Positions 8,684-17,775 are shown, numbered from the stretch's first letter. The stretch: 64,000 bases of DNA from Nocardioides rotundus (GCF_019931675.1 NZ_CP082922.1:3177001-3241000), one strand, 5' to 3'. The notes: generated from the letters alone by a model not told the origin. Numbers and translations: made by a program.

Positions 8684-9124
8684 TCAACCGTGGGCGCGCT
8701 GCTCCAGCACCTTCGCCGCTCGGCGCAGGTCCGAACGGATGGCGGCCGAGGCGAGCCGGCCGGCCAGCGTCGCGGGCGGCGCCCAGGGCCCGGCTCCGCG
8801 GACCACGCCCTCGGCCCGCACCCGGCTGCCGTCATCGGTCGGGGAGAACCGCAGCGTCAGGTCCGCCTCGACCCCGTGCCAGGTGCCGCGCTCGCTCCAG
8901 GTGGCGCCGGGCTCCAGGCGGGTGATCTCCATCCGCGGTCGGACGCCGACGACCGTGGTCTCGCGCCAGCGCATCCCGACGTACGGCGCCGCGCGCTCCT
9001 TGAGCGTGACCGCGATCAGCGAGGACTGCCACTCCGGCCGGTTGCGCGGGTCGGCGAGGTAGCCGAAGACCGTGTCCACCGGCTGGCCGAAGTCCACCAC
9101 GGCACCGAACTCGCGGCCCCTCAC
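8684..9124 (-). CDS. SRPBCC-fold (polyketide cyclase/START-like) protein
   Basis: 146 aa. The pattern VVDFGQPVDTVFGYLADPRN, RPEWQSSLIAVTL, GMRWRETTVVGVRP, RFSPTDDGSRVRAEG and a long C-terminal helix fits the SRPBCC helix-grip fold that binds hydrophobic ligands. No catalytic residue can be named. The start is a GTG overlapping the purC stop codon (GTGA), so it is translated as the second gene of a purC operon. The coupling to purC is clear, but a functional link to purine synthesis is not evident. The long frame continuing upstream is antisense/out of frame to purC and is not used. Confidence 0.85.
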   Translation of the reverse strand: MRGREFGAVVDFGQPVDTVFGYLADPRNRPEWQSSLIAVTLKERAAPYVGMRWRETTVVGVRPRMEITRLEPGATWSERGTWHGVEADLTLRFSPTDDGSRVRAEGVVRGAGPWAPPATLAGRLASAAIRSDLRRAAKVLEQRAHG

Positions 9125-10014
9125 GCCGCTCCCGTCAGCAACCGGAACGCCTCGGCGTAGCGGCTGCGGGTCCGCTCGACCACCTCGGCGGGCAGCGGCG
9201 GGGGCGGCTCCGGCGAGGTGATGGACCAGCCGGACTCGGGCGAGCGCAGCCAGTTGCGGATCACGTCCTTGTCGAAGGACGGCTGGGCGCGTCCCGGCTC
9301 CCACTCCTCGGCGGACCAGAAGCGGGAGGAGTCGGGCGTCAGGACCTCGTCGGCCAGCACGATGGTGCCGTCGGGCCGCCGGCCGAACTCCAGCTTGGTG
9401 TCGGCCAGGATGATGCCGCGCTCCCGGGCCAGCCGCTCCGCGCGGGCGTAGACCTCCAGGGTCAGCCGTCGCAGCTCCTCGGCGGTCTCCTGGCCGACAG
9501 TCGCGACGACCGCCTCGAAGGAGACGTTCTCGTCGTGGTCGCCCAGCTCGGCCTTGGTGGCGGGCGTGAAGATCGGCTCGGGGAGCCGGGAGCCGTCGAC
9601 CAGCCCGGACGGCAGGTCGATGCCGCAGACGGCGCCGGTCTCGTCGTACTCCCTCAACCCGGAGCCGGTGAGGTAGCCGCGGGCCACGCACTCCACGGGG
9701 AGCATCTCCAGCGGCTCGCACACCACGGCCCGGCCCTCGACCTCCTCGGGGACCTCGGTGGAGACCACGTGACCGGGCACCAGGTCGGCCAGCTCGTCGA
9801 ACCACCACAGCGACATCGCGGTGAGGATCGCGCCCTTGCCGGGGATGCCCGGGCTGAGGATGTGGTCGTAGGCGGACACCCGGTCGCTGGCGACCATCAG
9901 CAGCCGGCCGGCATGCGGTCCCTCGTCGATCCGGTAGAGGTCGCGGACCTTGCCGGAGTGCAGGTGGGTGCTGCCGGGCAGCGCGGGCGCCTCGGGGATG
10001 TCCAGATCGGGCAT
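9121..10014 (-). CDS. purC: SAICAR synthetase (phosphoribosylaminoimidazole-succinocarboxamide synthase)
   Basis: 297 aa, the longer fungal-type PurC found in actinobacteria. It joins aspartate to CAIR with ATP to form SAICAR. Recognised segments: HSGKVRDLYRID, LMVASDRVSAYD, VECVARGYLTGSG, FTPATKAELGDHDE and LADTKLEFG. The ATG gives MPDLDIPEAPALPGS. A TAGGCT -10 box ends seven bases before the ATG, so the message is probably leaderless. The stop overlaps the SRPBCC gene. Confidence 0.97.
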   Translation of the reverse strand: MPDLDIPEAPALPGSTHLHSGKVRDLYRIDEGPHAGRLLMVASDRVSAYDHILSPGIPGKGAILTAMSLWWFDELADLVPGHVVSTEVPEEVEGRAVVCEPLEMLPVECVARGYLTGSGLREYDETGAVCGIDLPSGLVDGSRLPEPIFTPATKAELGDHDENVSFEAVVATVGQETAEELRRLTLEVYARAERLARERGIILADTKLEFGRRPDGTIVLADEVLTPDSSRFWSAEEWEPGRAQPSFDKDVIRNWLRSPESGWSITSPEPPPPLPAEVVERTRSRYAEAFRLLTGAA

Positions 10015-10021
10015 GCCGCCG

Positions 10022-10027
10022 AGCCTA
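10022..10027 (-). promoter_or_regulatory. -10 element of leaderless purC
   Basis: The minus strand reads TAGGCT, then seven bases, then the purC ATG. That spacing puts the transcription start at or next to the A of ATG, and no Shine-Dalgarno is present. Confidence 0.6.
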
Positions 10028-10199
10028 ACGGCCGCGCTGGCGGCGGCGCCTCGTGCACGGCCGGTCGACCCGCTCCCTCCTGCTGACCTGCGCGAATGCG
10101 CTCGCCTGTGGAGAACTCCGATGCCCGGTCGTGGCGCCGCGCCCGGCCCGGCAGCGTGGTCGAGGAGCCCGGACCCACCGGGACGATGAGGAGGTCGGA

Positions 10200-10703
10200 A
10201 TGCTGATCGCGTGGGGCGATGACCTGGTCGGGGCGCGGGCGGCCGCCCTCCGCCGGGGCGTGGACGCACGGACGATGGACGACTACGTCAGCGCGCACCT
10301 GAGCCGGGTGGGCGCGTTCCGCGGCGTGCTGGGGCTCTTCCAGGAGCAGTACGCCGCCACGCTGCGCAGCGTGCATGCCGGCCTCCGCGCGGACGCGGCG
10401 CGTGCCGGGGCCATCGGTGACGGCTTCGAGGTGTGCCGCCGGGAGCTCTCCGCCGCCGAGGACCGCAGCTCGTCCGCCCTCACCCGGCTGCTGACCTCCC
10501 TGGCGGCCGAGGCGGGGGTCACCGCCGTCGAGCGGCTCGGTGGTGCGACAGGTCAGCGGGTGGGTGACCTCGCGGACAGGTTCACCACTCCCGCGGACGT
10601 GGCGCGATCCTCCGCGGACGTGATGAGCGCCGGCGACGACCTGGCCTCGACCATCGGCGACGTGGGCGACTACCGGGCTTTCGCGGACGGGGGCTCCCGA
10701 TGA
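10200..10703 (+). CDS. Small helical protein, first gene of a WXG-like operon
   Basis: 167 aa; not recognised with certainty. It is predicted almost entirely alpha-helical, Ala/Arg-rich and without membrane segments (DYVSAHLSRVGAFRGVLG, AAEDRSSSALTRLLTSL). The ATG has GAGGAGG six bases upstream. Size, composition and partner suggest a type VII secretion (ESX)-associated or substrate-like helical protein, but no YxxxD/E export signal is seen. The stop overlaps the next ATG (ATGA). No ESX machinery (EccC, EccD, MycP) is in the window. Confidence 0.8.
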   Translation: MLIAWGDDLVGARAAALRRGVDARTMDDYVSAHLSRVGAFRGVLGLFQEQYAATLRSVHAGLRADAARAGAIGDGFEVCRRELSAAEDRSSSALTRLLTSLAAEAGVTAVERLGGATGQRVGDLADRFTTPADVARSSADVMSAGDDLASTIGDVGDYRAFADGGSR

Positions 10704-11440
10704 CCATGATGGACGCCGGCGCTTCGATCGCATTGCCGGTCCCCGAGGGCACCCAGGGCCGTTTCATCGACCAGAAGCGCACCGAGTGCGGGCTGCTGAT
10801 CGGCACCACGCTGGAGGTGGTGCGCCAGCTCACCGGACGCGACCTGCTGCGCGAGATCCTCGACCCCATCGCCGGGGACTTCGACGCGGTCTCGGCGATG
10901 CAGCAGGGATGGGGGCACCTCGCGCGTGCCGGCACCGAGGTCGAGCAGCAGTGGGCCGTGCTCTCCCGCGGGCTCGAGCCGGGCTGGTCCGGTCTCGCCG
11001 CCGACCGGGCCGGGGAGACGATGGCCGAGGAGCAGCGTCGCGCCGCGCTCCGCTCCCGAGCCGCCGGTCTGATCGGCGAGCAGCTCGGGCATCTGGTGGA
11101 GGTGGCGCGCAGCACGACCAACCTGGTGTGTGCCGCGCTCGCGTACGTGGACACCCTCGTCCAGGACCTGATCAAGGACGCCCTGCTCGGCCCGGTGGGC
11201 GGCCTGCGTCAGCTGTGGAAGGCCAAGGCCAGGATCCAGCGGCTGATCTCCCTCATCGACCGGGCGGCCGCGGCCGTGGAGGACCTGCTCCGGGCAGCCG
11301 TGATCGTCACCCGGGCCCTGCAGAAGGTGCAGGCGTCGATGGACGCGGCCACCGAGGTCACCCGCGGCGCCGGGACGGTCGCGCACGCCGTCGCCGGGAG
11401 CTACACCGACGAGACCGCGAACCGCGGCTACGCGCCATGA
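10700..11440 (+). CDS. WXG100-like helical protein (putative type VII secretion substrate)
   Basis: 246 aa. A predicted helix-turn-helix pair carries GWSGLAADRAGETM at about residues 94-107. This W-x-G turn between two long helices is the hallmark of the WXG100/LXG superfamily. The C-terminal half is a long amphipathic, partly hydrophobic helix-rich stretch (QDLIKDALLGPVGGLRQLW, VEDLLRAAVIVTRALQKV) with no recognisable toxin motif. No cleavable signal peptide is present. Start and stop both overlap neighbours in ATGA junctions, so three proteins are made together, perhaps as a complex. WXG membership is from motif and context only. Confidence 0.78.
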   Translation: MTMMDAGASIALPVPEGTQGRFIDQKRTECGLLIGTTLEVVRQLTGRDLLREILDPIAGDFDAVSAMQQGWGHLARAGTEVEQQWAVLSRGLEPGWSGLAADRAGETMAEEQRRAALRSRAAGLIGEQLGHLVEVARSTTNLVCAALAYVDTLVQDLIKDALLGPVGGLRQLWKAKARIQRLISLIDRAAAAVEDLLRAAVIVTRALQKVQASMDAATEVTRGAGTVAHAVAGSYTDETANRGYAP

Positions 11441-11829
11441 CCACGGCCGGGGAGCTGGAGGCCGCGGTCCGGGAGTCCGCGACGGAGTGCCGGGGCATCC
11501 AGGCCCGGCACCGGCTGCTGGCCGACCAGCTGGAGGAGGAGCATGCCGAGGCGCGCGACCGGCTGGACGCCCACGACCGCGAGCGCGCGGCTGCAGCTCG
11601 GGCCGGGGACAGCGGCCCGCTCGCCGAGGAGCTGCAGCGCCGACTGGACCGCGGAGACACCACGCTCGCAGGGATCATCGGCGGCGAGGACCCGCACCCG
11701 AGCGCCGATCGGGCGCGCGCGGAGTGGTCGGCGACCCTGGACGGCTGGCTGGACGACCCCGGGTTCCCGCGACTGCGCGACCCGGACGTCACCGACCCGC
11801 TCGTCCCCCCGGAACGAGCGGGTCGGTGA
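11437..11829 (+). CDS. Small coiled-coil protein, third gene of the WXG-like operon
   Basis: 130 aa; family not recognised. Residues 1-85 form a charged heptad-rich coiled coil (LLADQLEEEHAEARDRLD, HDRERAAAARAGD) and the C-terminal 45 residues are acidic and proline-rich (PGFPRLRDPDVTDPLVPPER). The ATG lies within the stop of the WXG-like gene. It could be a partner or chaperone of that protein. It ends 27 nt before the end of the convergent M28 peptidase gene. Confidence 0.75.
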   Translation: MTTAGELEAAVRESATECRGIQARHRLLADQLEEEHAEARDRLDAHDRERAAAARAGDSGPLAEELQRRLDRGDTTLAGIIGGEDPHPSADRARAEWSATLDGWLDDPGFPRLRDPDVTDPLVPPERAGR

Positions 11830-11856
11830 TCGTCGTGCGAGCCGAGTGCGGTCGGG

Positions 11857-13398
11857 TCAGCGCACCGCCCGCGGGCCGACGTACTCCCTCGGCGTCTTCG
11901 GGCCGCGGACCTTGCCCTCGCCGTTCACCAGGGCCGTGCTCTGGGCGAGGGTGTAGATCCCGTGCGCCGCCGCGTCCCCGAGCTGGTCCTGCGAGGTCTC
12001 GCTGATGTTGGTGATGTCGTCCTCGGGCGTGTGGTAGTTCGGGTCGTAGATCTCGCCCGCGGTGCCGCCGTAGATCGCGGCCTGCTCCTCGGTCTTCACC
12101 CCGTCGGCGCCGCTGAAGAGGCCGCCGGAGGCCACCCCCGCGTCCAGGAACGGGCCGTAGTCGGAGCGGCCGCTGAACGGCGTCTCCTCACTGGCCAGGC
12201 CGACGCTGTCGAAGTAGCGGGTGAACATCTGCTCGATCTGGCCGGACCCGTCAGGGCCGTCCACACCGGTGCCCAGCGAGTTGTCCCCGTCGTAGACGAA
12301 CCGGACGAAGTTCGGCGAGCCGATCATGTCGAAGTTGAGGTAGGCCGCGATGTCATCGAGCGCGGCCGGGTCGTTCTCCTGCAGCTGGGTGACGTAGTGC
12401 TCCGCACCCAGCAGGCCGAGCTCCTCCGCACCCCACCAGGCGAACCGCACCTTGTTGGCGAGCTTCTTCTCCTTGGCCAGCTGCTCGGCGATCTCCAGGA
12501 TCCCCGCCGACCCGGAGCCGTTGTCGTTGATGCCCGGGCCGTCCTCGATCCCGTCGAGGTGCGCGCCGGCCATGACCACGTTGGACGGGTCGCCCTTGGC
12601 GGTCTCGGCGAGGACGTTGTAGGTCGTCCGGGTCTCGTTGACGGTGTCGGTGGTGACCCGCGCGGTGGTGCCGGCCGGGTCGCCGAGGTCGACACCGGTG
12701 GGGTAACTGAGGCCGAGCACCGGGATCCCGACGGGCTCGCCGAGGGTGCCGTTGATGCTGCCCTCCTCCCCCTCCGTACCCCGGTTGAAGATCAGCGCCG
12801 CGCTGGCGCCGGCGGCCTCGGCGTTGGCGGCCTTCTGGCCGAAGGGGCAGGTGCCGCGCTGCATCAACGCGATCGCGCCCTCGGGGAAGCTCGCGAAGTC
12901 CTCCGCCTCGCAGCCGCTGGTGCTGGTGGCGCTCGGGCTCAGGTCGGTGTCGACCGCGACCACCTCGGCGGTCACGTCGCCGGAGCCGGAGAAGCTCATG
13001 GTCGAGAAGTCGTCGGGTGAGGCATAGGTCGTGGCGTCCGGCGAGACCTGGGACAGCTGCGCGGGCGTGGTCTCGGCGAAGTAGGGGAACTCGAAGGTCT
13101 GCACGGTCGGCTTGTAGCCGGCGGCGCGCAGCTTCTCGATCACGTAGTTCATCGACGCCCGGTAGCCCGGAGTGCCGCTGGCCCGGTTGCCGTCGTTGGC
13201 ATCCGCGATCCGCTGGAAGGCGTTCAGATGCTCCATCTGGCCGGCGAGGGTGACCGCCTCACGGAACTTCCTGGACGCCTGGGCGGGGTCTTGGCCACGC
13301 TGGGCGGGAGGAGCGGCGACGGCGGTCGTCGTACCGACCATCAACGCGGTGGTCGCCGCGACGGCGAGTGCTGTCCTGCGGGGTGAGGTGAGGCGCAC
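11857..13398 (-). CDS. Secreted M28 family zinc aminopeptidase with inserted PA domain
   Basis: 513 aa. The start is a GTG (VRLTSPRRTALAVAA) giving a Sec signal peptide: basic n-region, hydrophobic core, cleavage near AVAA-PP. A PA (protease-associated) domain lies at about 150-240 (ALMQRGTCPFGQKAANAEAAG). The M28 zinc site follows: AGAHLDGIEDGPGINDNGSG, the catalytic EE in WWGAEELGLLG, FDMIGSPN and the late His in NYHTPEDDITN. This matches secreted actinobacterial aminopeptidases of the SGAP type, which release N-terminal residues from peptides outside the cell. The frame stays open far upstream but only in the shadow of the divergent permease. It shares an intergenic region with that permease, which fits amino-acid scavenging. 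Confidence 0.94.
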   Translation of the reverse strand: MRLTSPRRTALAVAATTALMVGTTTAVAAPPAQRGQDPAQASRKFREAVTLAGQMEHLNAFQRIADANDGNRASGTPGYRASMNYVIEKLRAAGYKPTVQTFEFPYFAETTPAQLSQVSPDATTYASPDDFSTMSFSGSGDVTAEVVAVDTDLSPSATSTSGCEAEDFASFPEGAIALMQRGTCPFGQKAANAEAAGASAALIFNRGTEGEEGSINGTLGEPVGIPVLGLSYPTGVDLGDPAGTTARVTTDTVNETRTTYNVLAETAKGDPSNVVMAGAHLDGIEDGPGINDNGSGSAGILEIAEQLAKEKKLANKVRFAWWGAEELGLLGAEHYVTQLQENDPAALDDIAAYLNFDMIGSPNFVRFVYDGDNSLGTGVDGPDGSGQIEQMFTRYFDSVGLASEETPFSGRSDYGPFLDAGVASGGLFSGADGVKTEEQAAIYGGTAGEIYDPNYHTPEDDITNISETSQDQLGDAAAHGIYTLAQSTALVNGEGKVRGPKTPREYVGPRAVR

Positions 13399-13536
13399 GA
13401 GTCTCTCTTTCCAGAAGGTGATCGGGAGGTCCGGGATCGCCGGCCTCCCGTGATGGGCTGTCGCGCAGCAACCTAGATCAGGTGTGTCATGGGTCACAAC
13501 AGTCGGAAAGTTCCGTTTCGTGGGAGGGTGCCGAGC

Positions 13537-14973
13537 ATGAGCATCATCAGCAGCGGGCCGCGGGGGGTCTTCCGCCGCAAGCCCATCGACCAGATCGAGC
13601 CCGAGGACCCCGACGGCGGAGGCCTGACCCGCGCGCTCGGCGTCGGTCAGCTGACCGCACTCGGGGTGGGCGGCATCATCGGCGCCGGCGTGTTCTCCCT
13701 CGCCGGCGCGGTCGCCAAGGAGGACGCCGGGCCGGGCGTGCTCTTCTCCTTCCTCATCGCGGGCATCGCGAGCGCGTGCGCGGCGCTGTCCTACGCCGAG
13801 TTCGCCGGGATGATCCCCAAGGCGGGGTCCGCCTACACCTACGGCTACGCCGTCCTCGGCGAGGGCGTCGGCTGGCTGATCGGCTGGGACCTGCTGCTGG
13901 AGTACACCGCGATCGTGGCCGTCGTCGGCATCGGAATCTCCGGATACTTCGGCTTCCTCGTCGAACAGGTGGGCATCTCCCTGCCGGAGTGGATGCTCGG
14001 CGCGCCGGGCAGCGACCCCTCCCAACCGGGCCGGGTCGTGGACCTGTTCGCGGTGATCCTGTGCCTGCTCATCGCGTTCCTGCTCACCCGCGGGGTGAAG
14101 AACGCCGCCCGGGTCGAGTCCTTCCTGGTCTTCCTCAAGGTGGGCGTGGTGCTGCTGATCGTGGCCATCGGCGCGTTCTACATCCAGACCGACAACTACA
14201 CCCCCTTCCTGCCGTTCGGCTGGAGCGGCGTCTTCGCCGGCTCCGCGGTCGTGTTCTTCGCGGTCTTCGGGTACGACGCGATGAGCACCGCCGCGGAGGA
14301 GTCCGCCGACGCGCGGAAGGCGCTGCCGAAGGCGATCCTCATCTCGCTGGCCATCTCGATGGTGCTCTACGTGCTCGCGTGCCTGGTGCTCACCGGCATG
14401 GTCAACTACACCGAGGTCGACTCCGAGTCGGCGTTCGCGCAGGCCTTCGCCGACGTCGGTCTGCCGGGTGTCGCCACCCTGATCTCCGTCGGCGCCATCC
14501 TGGGCATCGCGACGGTGATGTTCACCTTCATGTTCGCCGTCACCCGGGTGTGGTTCGCCATGGCCCGCGACGGCCTGCTGCCGAAGTGGTTCGCCGCGGT
14601 CGACCGCAAGCACCACGTGCCGACCCGGGTCACCTGGATCGTCGGCATCGGCTCGGCGCTCATCGCCGGCTTCACCCCGATCGCCGAGGCGGCCGAGCTG
14701 ACCAACATCGGCATCCTGCTCGCCTTCGCCGTGGTCTGTTCCGCGGTGATCGTGCTGCGCTACCGCTCCCCGGAGATCGAGCGCGGCTTCCGCACGCCAC
14801 TGATGCCGTGGATCCCCCTGCTCGGCGTCGCGTCCTCCATCTGGCTGACGACGTACCTGACCGCGCTGACCTGGGAGCGGTTCGCCATCTGGTTCGGCCT
14901 CGGCCTGGTCGTGTACGCCCTCTACGGCTACCGCAACTCCCTGGCCAACCCGAACAGCCCCCGCCACCACTGA
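13537..14973 (+). CDS. APC-family cationic-type amino acid permease
   Basis: 478 aa with about 12 predicted membrane helices. The N-terminal APC signature GVGGIIGAGVFSLAGAVA and the SYAEFAGMIPKAGSAYTYGY segment are typical of the CAT/YfnA-like subgroup. ATG at MSIISSG is preferred because GGGAGG lies about nine bases upstream; an in-frame ATG 48 nt earlier has no such site. It imports amino acids by proton coupling; the specific substrate is not readable. It is divergent from the secreted aminopeptidase and ends at a strong inverted repeat. Confidence 0.92.
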   Translation: MSIISSGPRGVFRRKPIDQIEPEDPDGGGLTRALGVGQLTALGVGGIIGAGVFSLAGAVAKEDAGPGVLFSFLIAGIASACAALSYAEFAGMIPKAGSAYTYGYAVLGEGVGWLIGWDLLLEYTAIVAVVGIGISGYFGFLVEQVGISLPEWMLGAPGSDPSQPGRVVDLFAVILCLLIAFLLTRGVKNAARVESFLVFLKVGVVLLIVAIGAFYIQTDNYTPFLPFGWSGVFAGSAVVFFAVFGYDAMSTAAEESADARKALPKAILISLAISMVLYVLACLVLTGMVNYTEVDSESAFAQAFADVGLPGVATLISVGAILGIATVMFTFMFAVTRVWFAMARDGLLPKWFAAVDRKHHVPTRVTWIVGIGSALIAGFTPIAEAAELTNIGILLAFAVVCSAVIVLRYRSPEIERGFRTPLMPWIPLLGVASSIWLTTYLTALTWERFAIWFGLGLVVYALYGYRNSLANPNSPRHH

Positions 14974-15006
14974 CACCCGCCGACTCGGCGGATGCGTGGG
15001 GGTGTC
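14972..15006. terminator. Bidirectional terminator-like nested hairpin between permease and glycerate kinase
   Basis: Nested inverted repeats. The inner stem is CCGCCGA/TCGGCGG around a single C (14977-14991) and the outer stem is GACACCC/GGGTGTC (14972-14978 and 15000-15006). It sits exactly between two convergent stop codons. No U-tract follows, as is common in actinobacteria. Confidence 0.6.
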
Positions 15007-15012
15007 AGGGGG

Positions 15013-16227
15013 TCAGGAGGCGCGGGCGCCCGCGAAGCCGGCGCCCATCACCAGCAGGCGCACGGTCCGCTCGGCGGCGTCGGCCACCAGCTCCGAGGCC
15101 TCGGTCACCGCGCGCTCCAGGTCCATGGGGAGCGGGATGATGCCGACCACCGCGCCGATGCCGATGTCGTGCACGGCGCTCGCGCCGTCCCCGATGGAGC
15201 CGGCCAGCGCGATGCAGGGGCGGCCCGCCGTACCGGCCCGACGGGCGACCTCGGCGGGGATCTTCCCGCGAGGGGTCTGGAAGTCCACCGCCCCCTCGGC
15301 GGTGAAGACCACGTCGGCGCGGGCAATGGCCCCGTCGAGGTCCAGGCCGCTGAGCGACTCGTCGAGGAGTACGTCGAACCGCGGGCGCAGCCTGGCTCCG
15401 CACACCGCCGCGAGGGCGGCACCGAGGCCGCCTGACGCGCCGGTCCCCGGGCCGGTGGCGACGTCGAGCCCGAGCCGGTCCAGGGTGTCGCCGCACGTGT
15501 CGGCCAACAGCGCCGCCCACTGGGTCAGCGCGGCGTCCAGGGTCTCGACCTGCTCGGGCGTGGCGCCCTTCTGCGGACCGAACACCCGCGCCACGCCACG
15601 CTCCCCGGTGAGCACGTTGTGGATGTTGCAGGCGACCTGGATCTCCACGTCGGCCAGCCGCTCGTCCAGCCCGGACAGGTCGAGGCTGGCGGCCTCGGCC
15701 AGGCCCGCACCTCCCTCGGGCACCTCGGCTCCGGAGGCGTCCAGCACGCGGCCCCCCAGCGCCCGGACCAGCCCGGCCCCGCCGTCGCTGGTGCCCGAGT
15801 CGCCGCAGCCGACCAGGATCCGGGTCGCCCCCTCGTCCAGGGCGGCGCGGACCAGCTCGCCCACGCCGTACGTCGTCGTGGACGTCGGGTCGCGCAGGTC
15901 CGCGGGCACCAGGCGGAGCCCCGCCGCAGCGGCCATCTCCACCACGGCGGTGCCGGAGGCGGGACCGCCCAACAGGGCCAGGTGGCTGTCGACCGGATCG
16001 CCGACCGGGCCGGTGACCCGGACCGGGACGACCCGGCCGCCGGTGGCCTCGGCCAGGCTCACGGCGGTCCCCTCGCCGCCGTCGACCAGCGGCATCACCT
16101 CGGTGACGGCGCTCGGGAGCGCTCGGCGGATGCCGCGGGCGATCGCGTGCGCGACCTCGGTGGAGTCCAGGCTCTCCTTGAAGCCGCTGGGGGCGATGAG
16201 GAAGCTCTGCGGGACGACGGTGGGCAT
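15013..16227 (-). CDS. Glycerate 2-kinase (GarK/GlxK family)
   Basis: 404 aa. It phosphorylates D-glycerate with ATP, in this family normally to 2-phosphoglycerate. Motifs: IAPSGFKESLDSTEVA, MPLVDGGEGTA, GCGDSGTSDGGAG, CNIHNVLTGERGVARVFGPQKGA, TGASGGLGAAL and FTAEGAVDFQTPRGKIP. Length is slightly above the usual ~380 aa. It is the last gene of an operon with an SLC13-type transporter (28 nt upstream) and a sensor-kinase-like protein, consistent with uptake and use of glycerate or a precursor such as tartronate or glucarate. Confidence 0.95.
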   Translation of the reverse strand: MPTVVPQSFLIAPSGFKESLDSTEVAHAIARGIRRALPSAVTEVMPLVDGGEGTAVSLAEATGGRVVPVRVTGPVGDPVDSHLALLGGPASGTAVVEMAAAAGLRLVPADLRDPTSTTTYGVGELVRAALDEGATRILVGCGDSGTSDGGAGLVRALGGRVLDASGAEVPEGGAGLAEAASLDLSGLDERLADVEIQVACNIHNVLTGERGVARVFGPQKGATPEQVETLDAALTQWAALLADTCGDTLDRLGLDVATGPGTGASGGLGAALAAVCGARLRPRFDVLLDESLSGLDLDGAIARADVVFTAEGAVDFQTPRGKIPAEVARRAGTAGRPCIALAGSIGDGASAVHDIGIGAVVGIIPLPMDLERAVTEASELVADAAERTVRLLVMGAGFAGARAS

Positions 16228-16254
16228 GGTTCTTCTCCTTCGGGACGGATGGGC

Positions 16255-17775
16255 TCAGAGCGGCAGGCCGAGGTGCGGCCAGACCAGGAGGCTGAAGGCG
16301 ACGACCAGCGCCGCCGAGACCGGCGCCAGCACGAGGCTGAGCCGGCGCAGGTCGCGGGCGGAGTACGTCGGCACGTCCTCGACCGCGGCGAACATCGCGA
16401 CCGGCTTCGCCGACGCGGGCAGGGTGTGGCAGAAGCCGGCGGCGGCCGTGGACGCGAACGCCGCGGCGACCGGGGAGACCCCGACGGTGGGGGCGAGCGC
16501 GACCACGATCGGCACCAGCACCGCCGAGCGGGCCGAGCGGGACTGGATCATCAGGTGCGCCGCGGTGGAGAGCACGACCACCATCACGATGAAGCCGACC
16601 GCGGAGGTGATGCCGAGGCGGGTCAGCAGGCTGGCGGCCAGCCAGTCGGCCGCACCGGAGGTGATGAGCGCGTCGCCGAGCGCCAGGGTCGCGGCCATGA
16701 AGAGCAGGAGCGACCACGGGACCTGGCGTAGGCCGTCCTTGAGCTTGGTCGAGCCGAAGCGGGGCGAGGCGGTCACCAGGGCGCCGATGAGCGCCACGAT
16801 CGCGGGGTGGATCCCGTGCAGCGACTGGGTGCACCACAGCACGACCACCGTGCACAGGATCATCGCCGCCCGGGTCTCGGCGACGGTCAGCGGACCGGTC
16901 AGGGGCGTCTCGGAGACCGCGGCCAGCTCCTCGATCCCCACCCGGACCGGCTGCCGTCGCTCCGCACGGTCGAGGAAGAGCAGCAGCACCAGCTCGGTCG
17001 CGAGATGGCTGCTCACCACCGCCAGCGGCAGCCCGAGGACCAGCCACTCCGCGAAGTTGAGGGTCTCCCCCGTGGCGGTCTGCAGCACCTGCACGGTCAC
17101 CAGGTGGGCGCCGGCCCCGAGCAGCGAGCCGACCGCCGACAGCAGGATCACCGTCGGGAAGATCAGCGCCAGGGCGCGGACCGCACGTGCCCGCTCCGGC
17201 CCCAGGACCCGCGCCAGGGCCAGGAAGACCGGCAGCGCCAGCGCGGCCCGGCCGGAGGTCGCCGGGATGGCGAACGTGGTCACCACGAGCGCCCCGGTGA
17301 CCAGGTGCGCGAGGCCGCGCAGGGTGTGGGCGCCGGTCATCAGCCACGCCGCGGCGCGGGTGGCCAGACCGGAGGTGGTGACACCGGCGGCGATGACGAA
17401 CGCGGAGACGAGCAGCCAGATGGTGTCGTCGCCGAGCGTGGCGAAGAGCCGCTCGGTGCCCAGGACGCCGGTGATGACCAGCGCGGTCCCCGCGACCAGC
17501 GCGACGAAGGTGTCGTCGAGGTCGGTGAAGGCCCAGGCCCACACGGCGGCGAGGAAGGTCAGCAGGGTCACCGTGCCCGGCGTGGTGAGGGTGGTGACCT
17601 CGCCGTCCACCCCGACGACGCGGTCGTCGGCGACCAGCACGATGACGGCCAGCAGCAGCGCGATCACCGCCCCGACGAGCGGCGTGCTCCGCCACCACGA
17701 CGGCCGCGCGGTGCGGCGCTCCTCGGGCCGCTCCCACGTGGGCGGCTGGGTGCGGTACTCGGTCCCGAGACTCAT
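16255..17775 (-). CDS. SLC13/DASS-family anion transporter
   Basis: 506 aa with roughly 12 hydrophobic segments and two related halves, as in divalent-anion:sodium symporters. Characteristic patches are AFVIAAGVTTSGLATRAA, IPATSGRAALALPVFLAL, MIQSRSARSAVLVPIVVAL and TAAAGFCHTLPASAKPV. The substrate is probably a small carboxylate; the downstream glycerate kinase points to a glycerate or dicarboxylate. The ATG overlaps the stop of the kinase-like gene upstream (ATGA). Confidence 0.88.
   Translation of the reverse strand: MSLGTEYRTQPPTWERPEERRTARPSWWRSTPLVGAVIALLLAVIVLVADDRVVGVDGEVTTLTTPGTVTLLTFLAAVWAWAFTDLDDTFVALVAGTALVITGVLGTERLFATLGDDTIWLLVSAFVIAAGVTTSGLATRAAAWLMTGAHTLRGLAHLVTGALVVTTFAIPATSGRAALALPVFLALARVLGPERARAVRALALIFPTVILLSAVGSLLGAGAHLVTVQVLQTATGETLNFAEWLVLGLPLAVVSSHLATELVLLLFLDRAERRQPVRVGIEELAAVSETPLTGPLTVAETRAAMILCTVVVLWCTQSLHGIHPAIVALIGALVTASPRFGSTKLKDGLRQVPWSLLLFMAATLALGDALITSGAADWLAASLLTRLGITSAVGFIVMVVVLSTAAHLMIQSRSARSAVLVPIVVALAPTVGVSPVAAAFASTAAAGFCHTLPASAKPVAMFAAVEDVPTYSARDLRRLSLVLAPVSAALVVAFSLLVWPHLGLPL

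Noticed and set aside
8684..9808. A 374-residue protein combining the SRPBCC domain with upstream sequence
   Set aside because: The upstream part is an alternative frame of purC; the GTG overlapping the purC stop gives a normal-sized SRPBCC protein.
13489..13536. Earlier ATG for the amino-acid permease (MGHNSRKVPF...)
   Set aside because: No ribosome site precedes it, whereas GGGAGG lies before the later ATG, and the extra 16 residues are not like permease N-termini. It remains possible.
11857..14976. A single giant protein formed by extending the M28 peptidase frame upstream
   Set aside because: The extra ~520 residues are antisense to the well-supported permease and are rich in Asp/Gly/Arg/His, typical of antisense frames in high-GC DNA; the signal peptide at 13398 fixes the real start.
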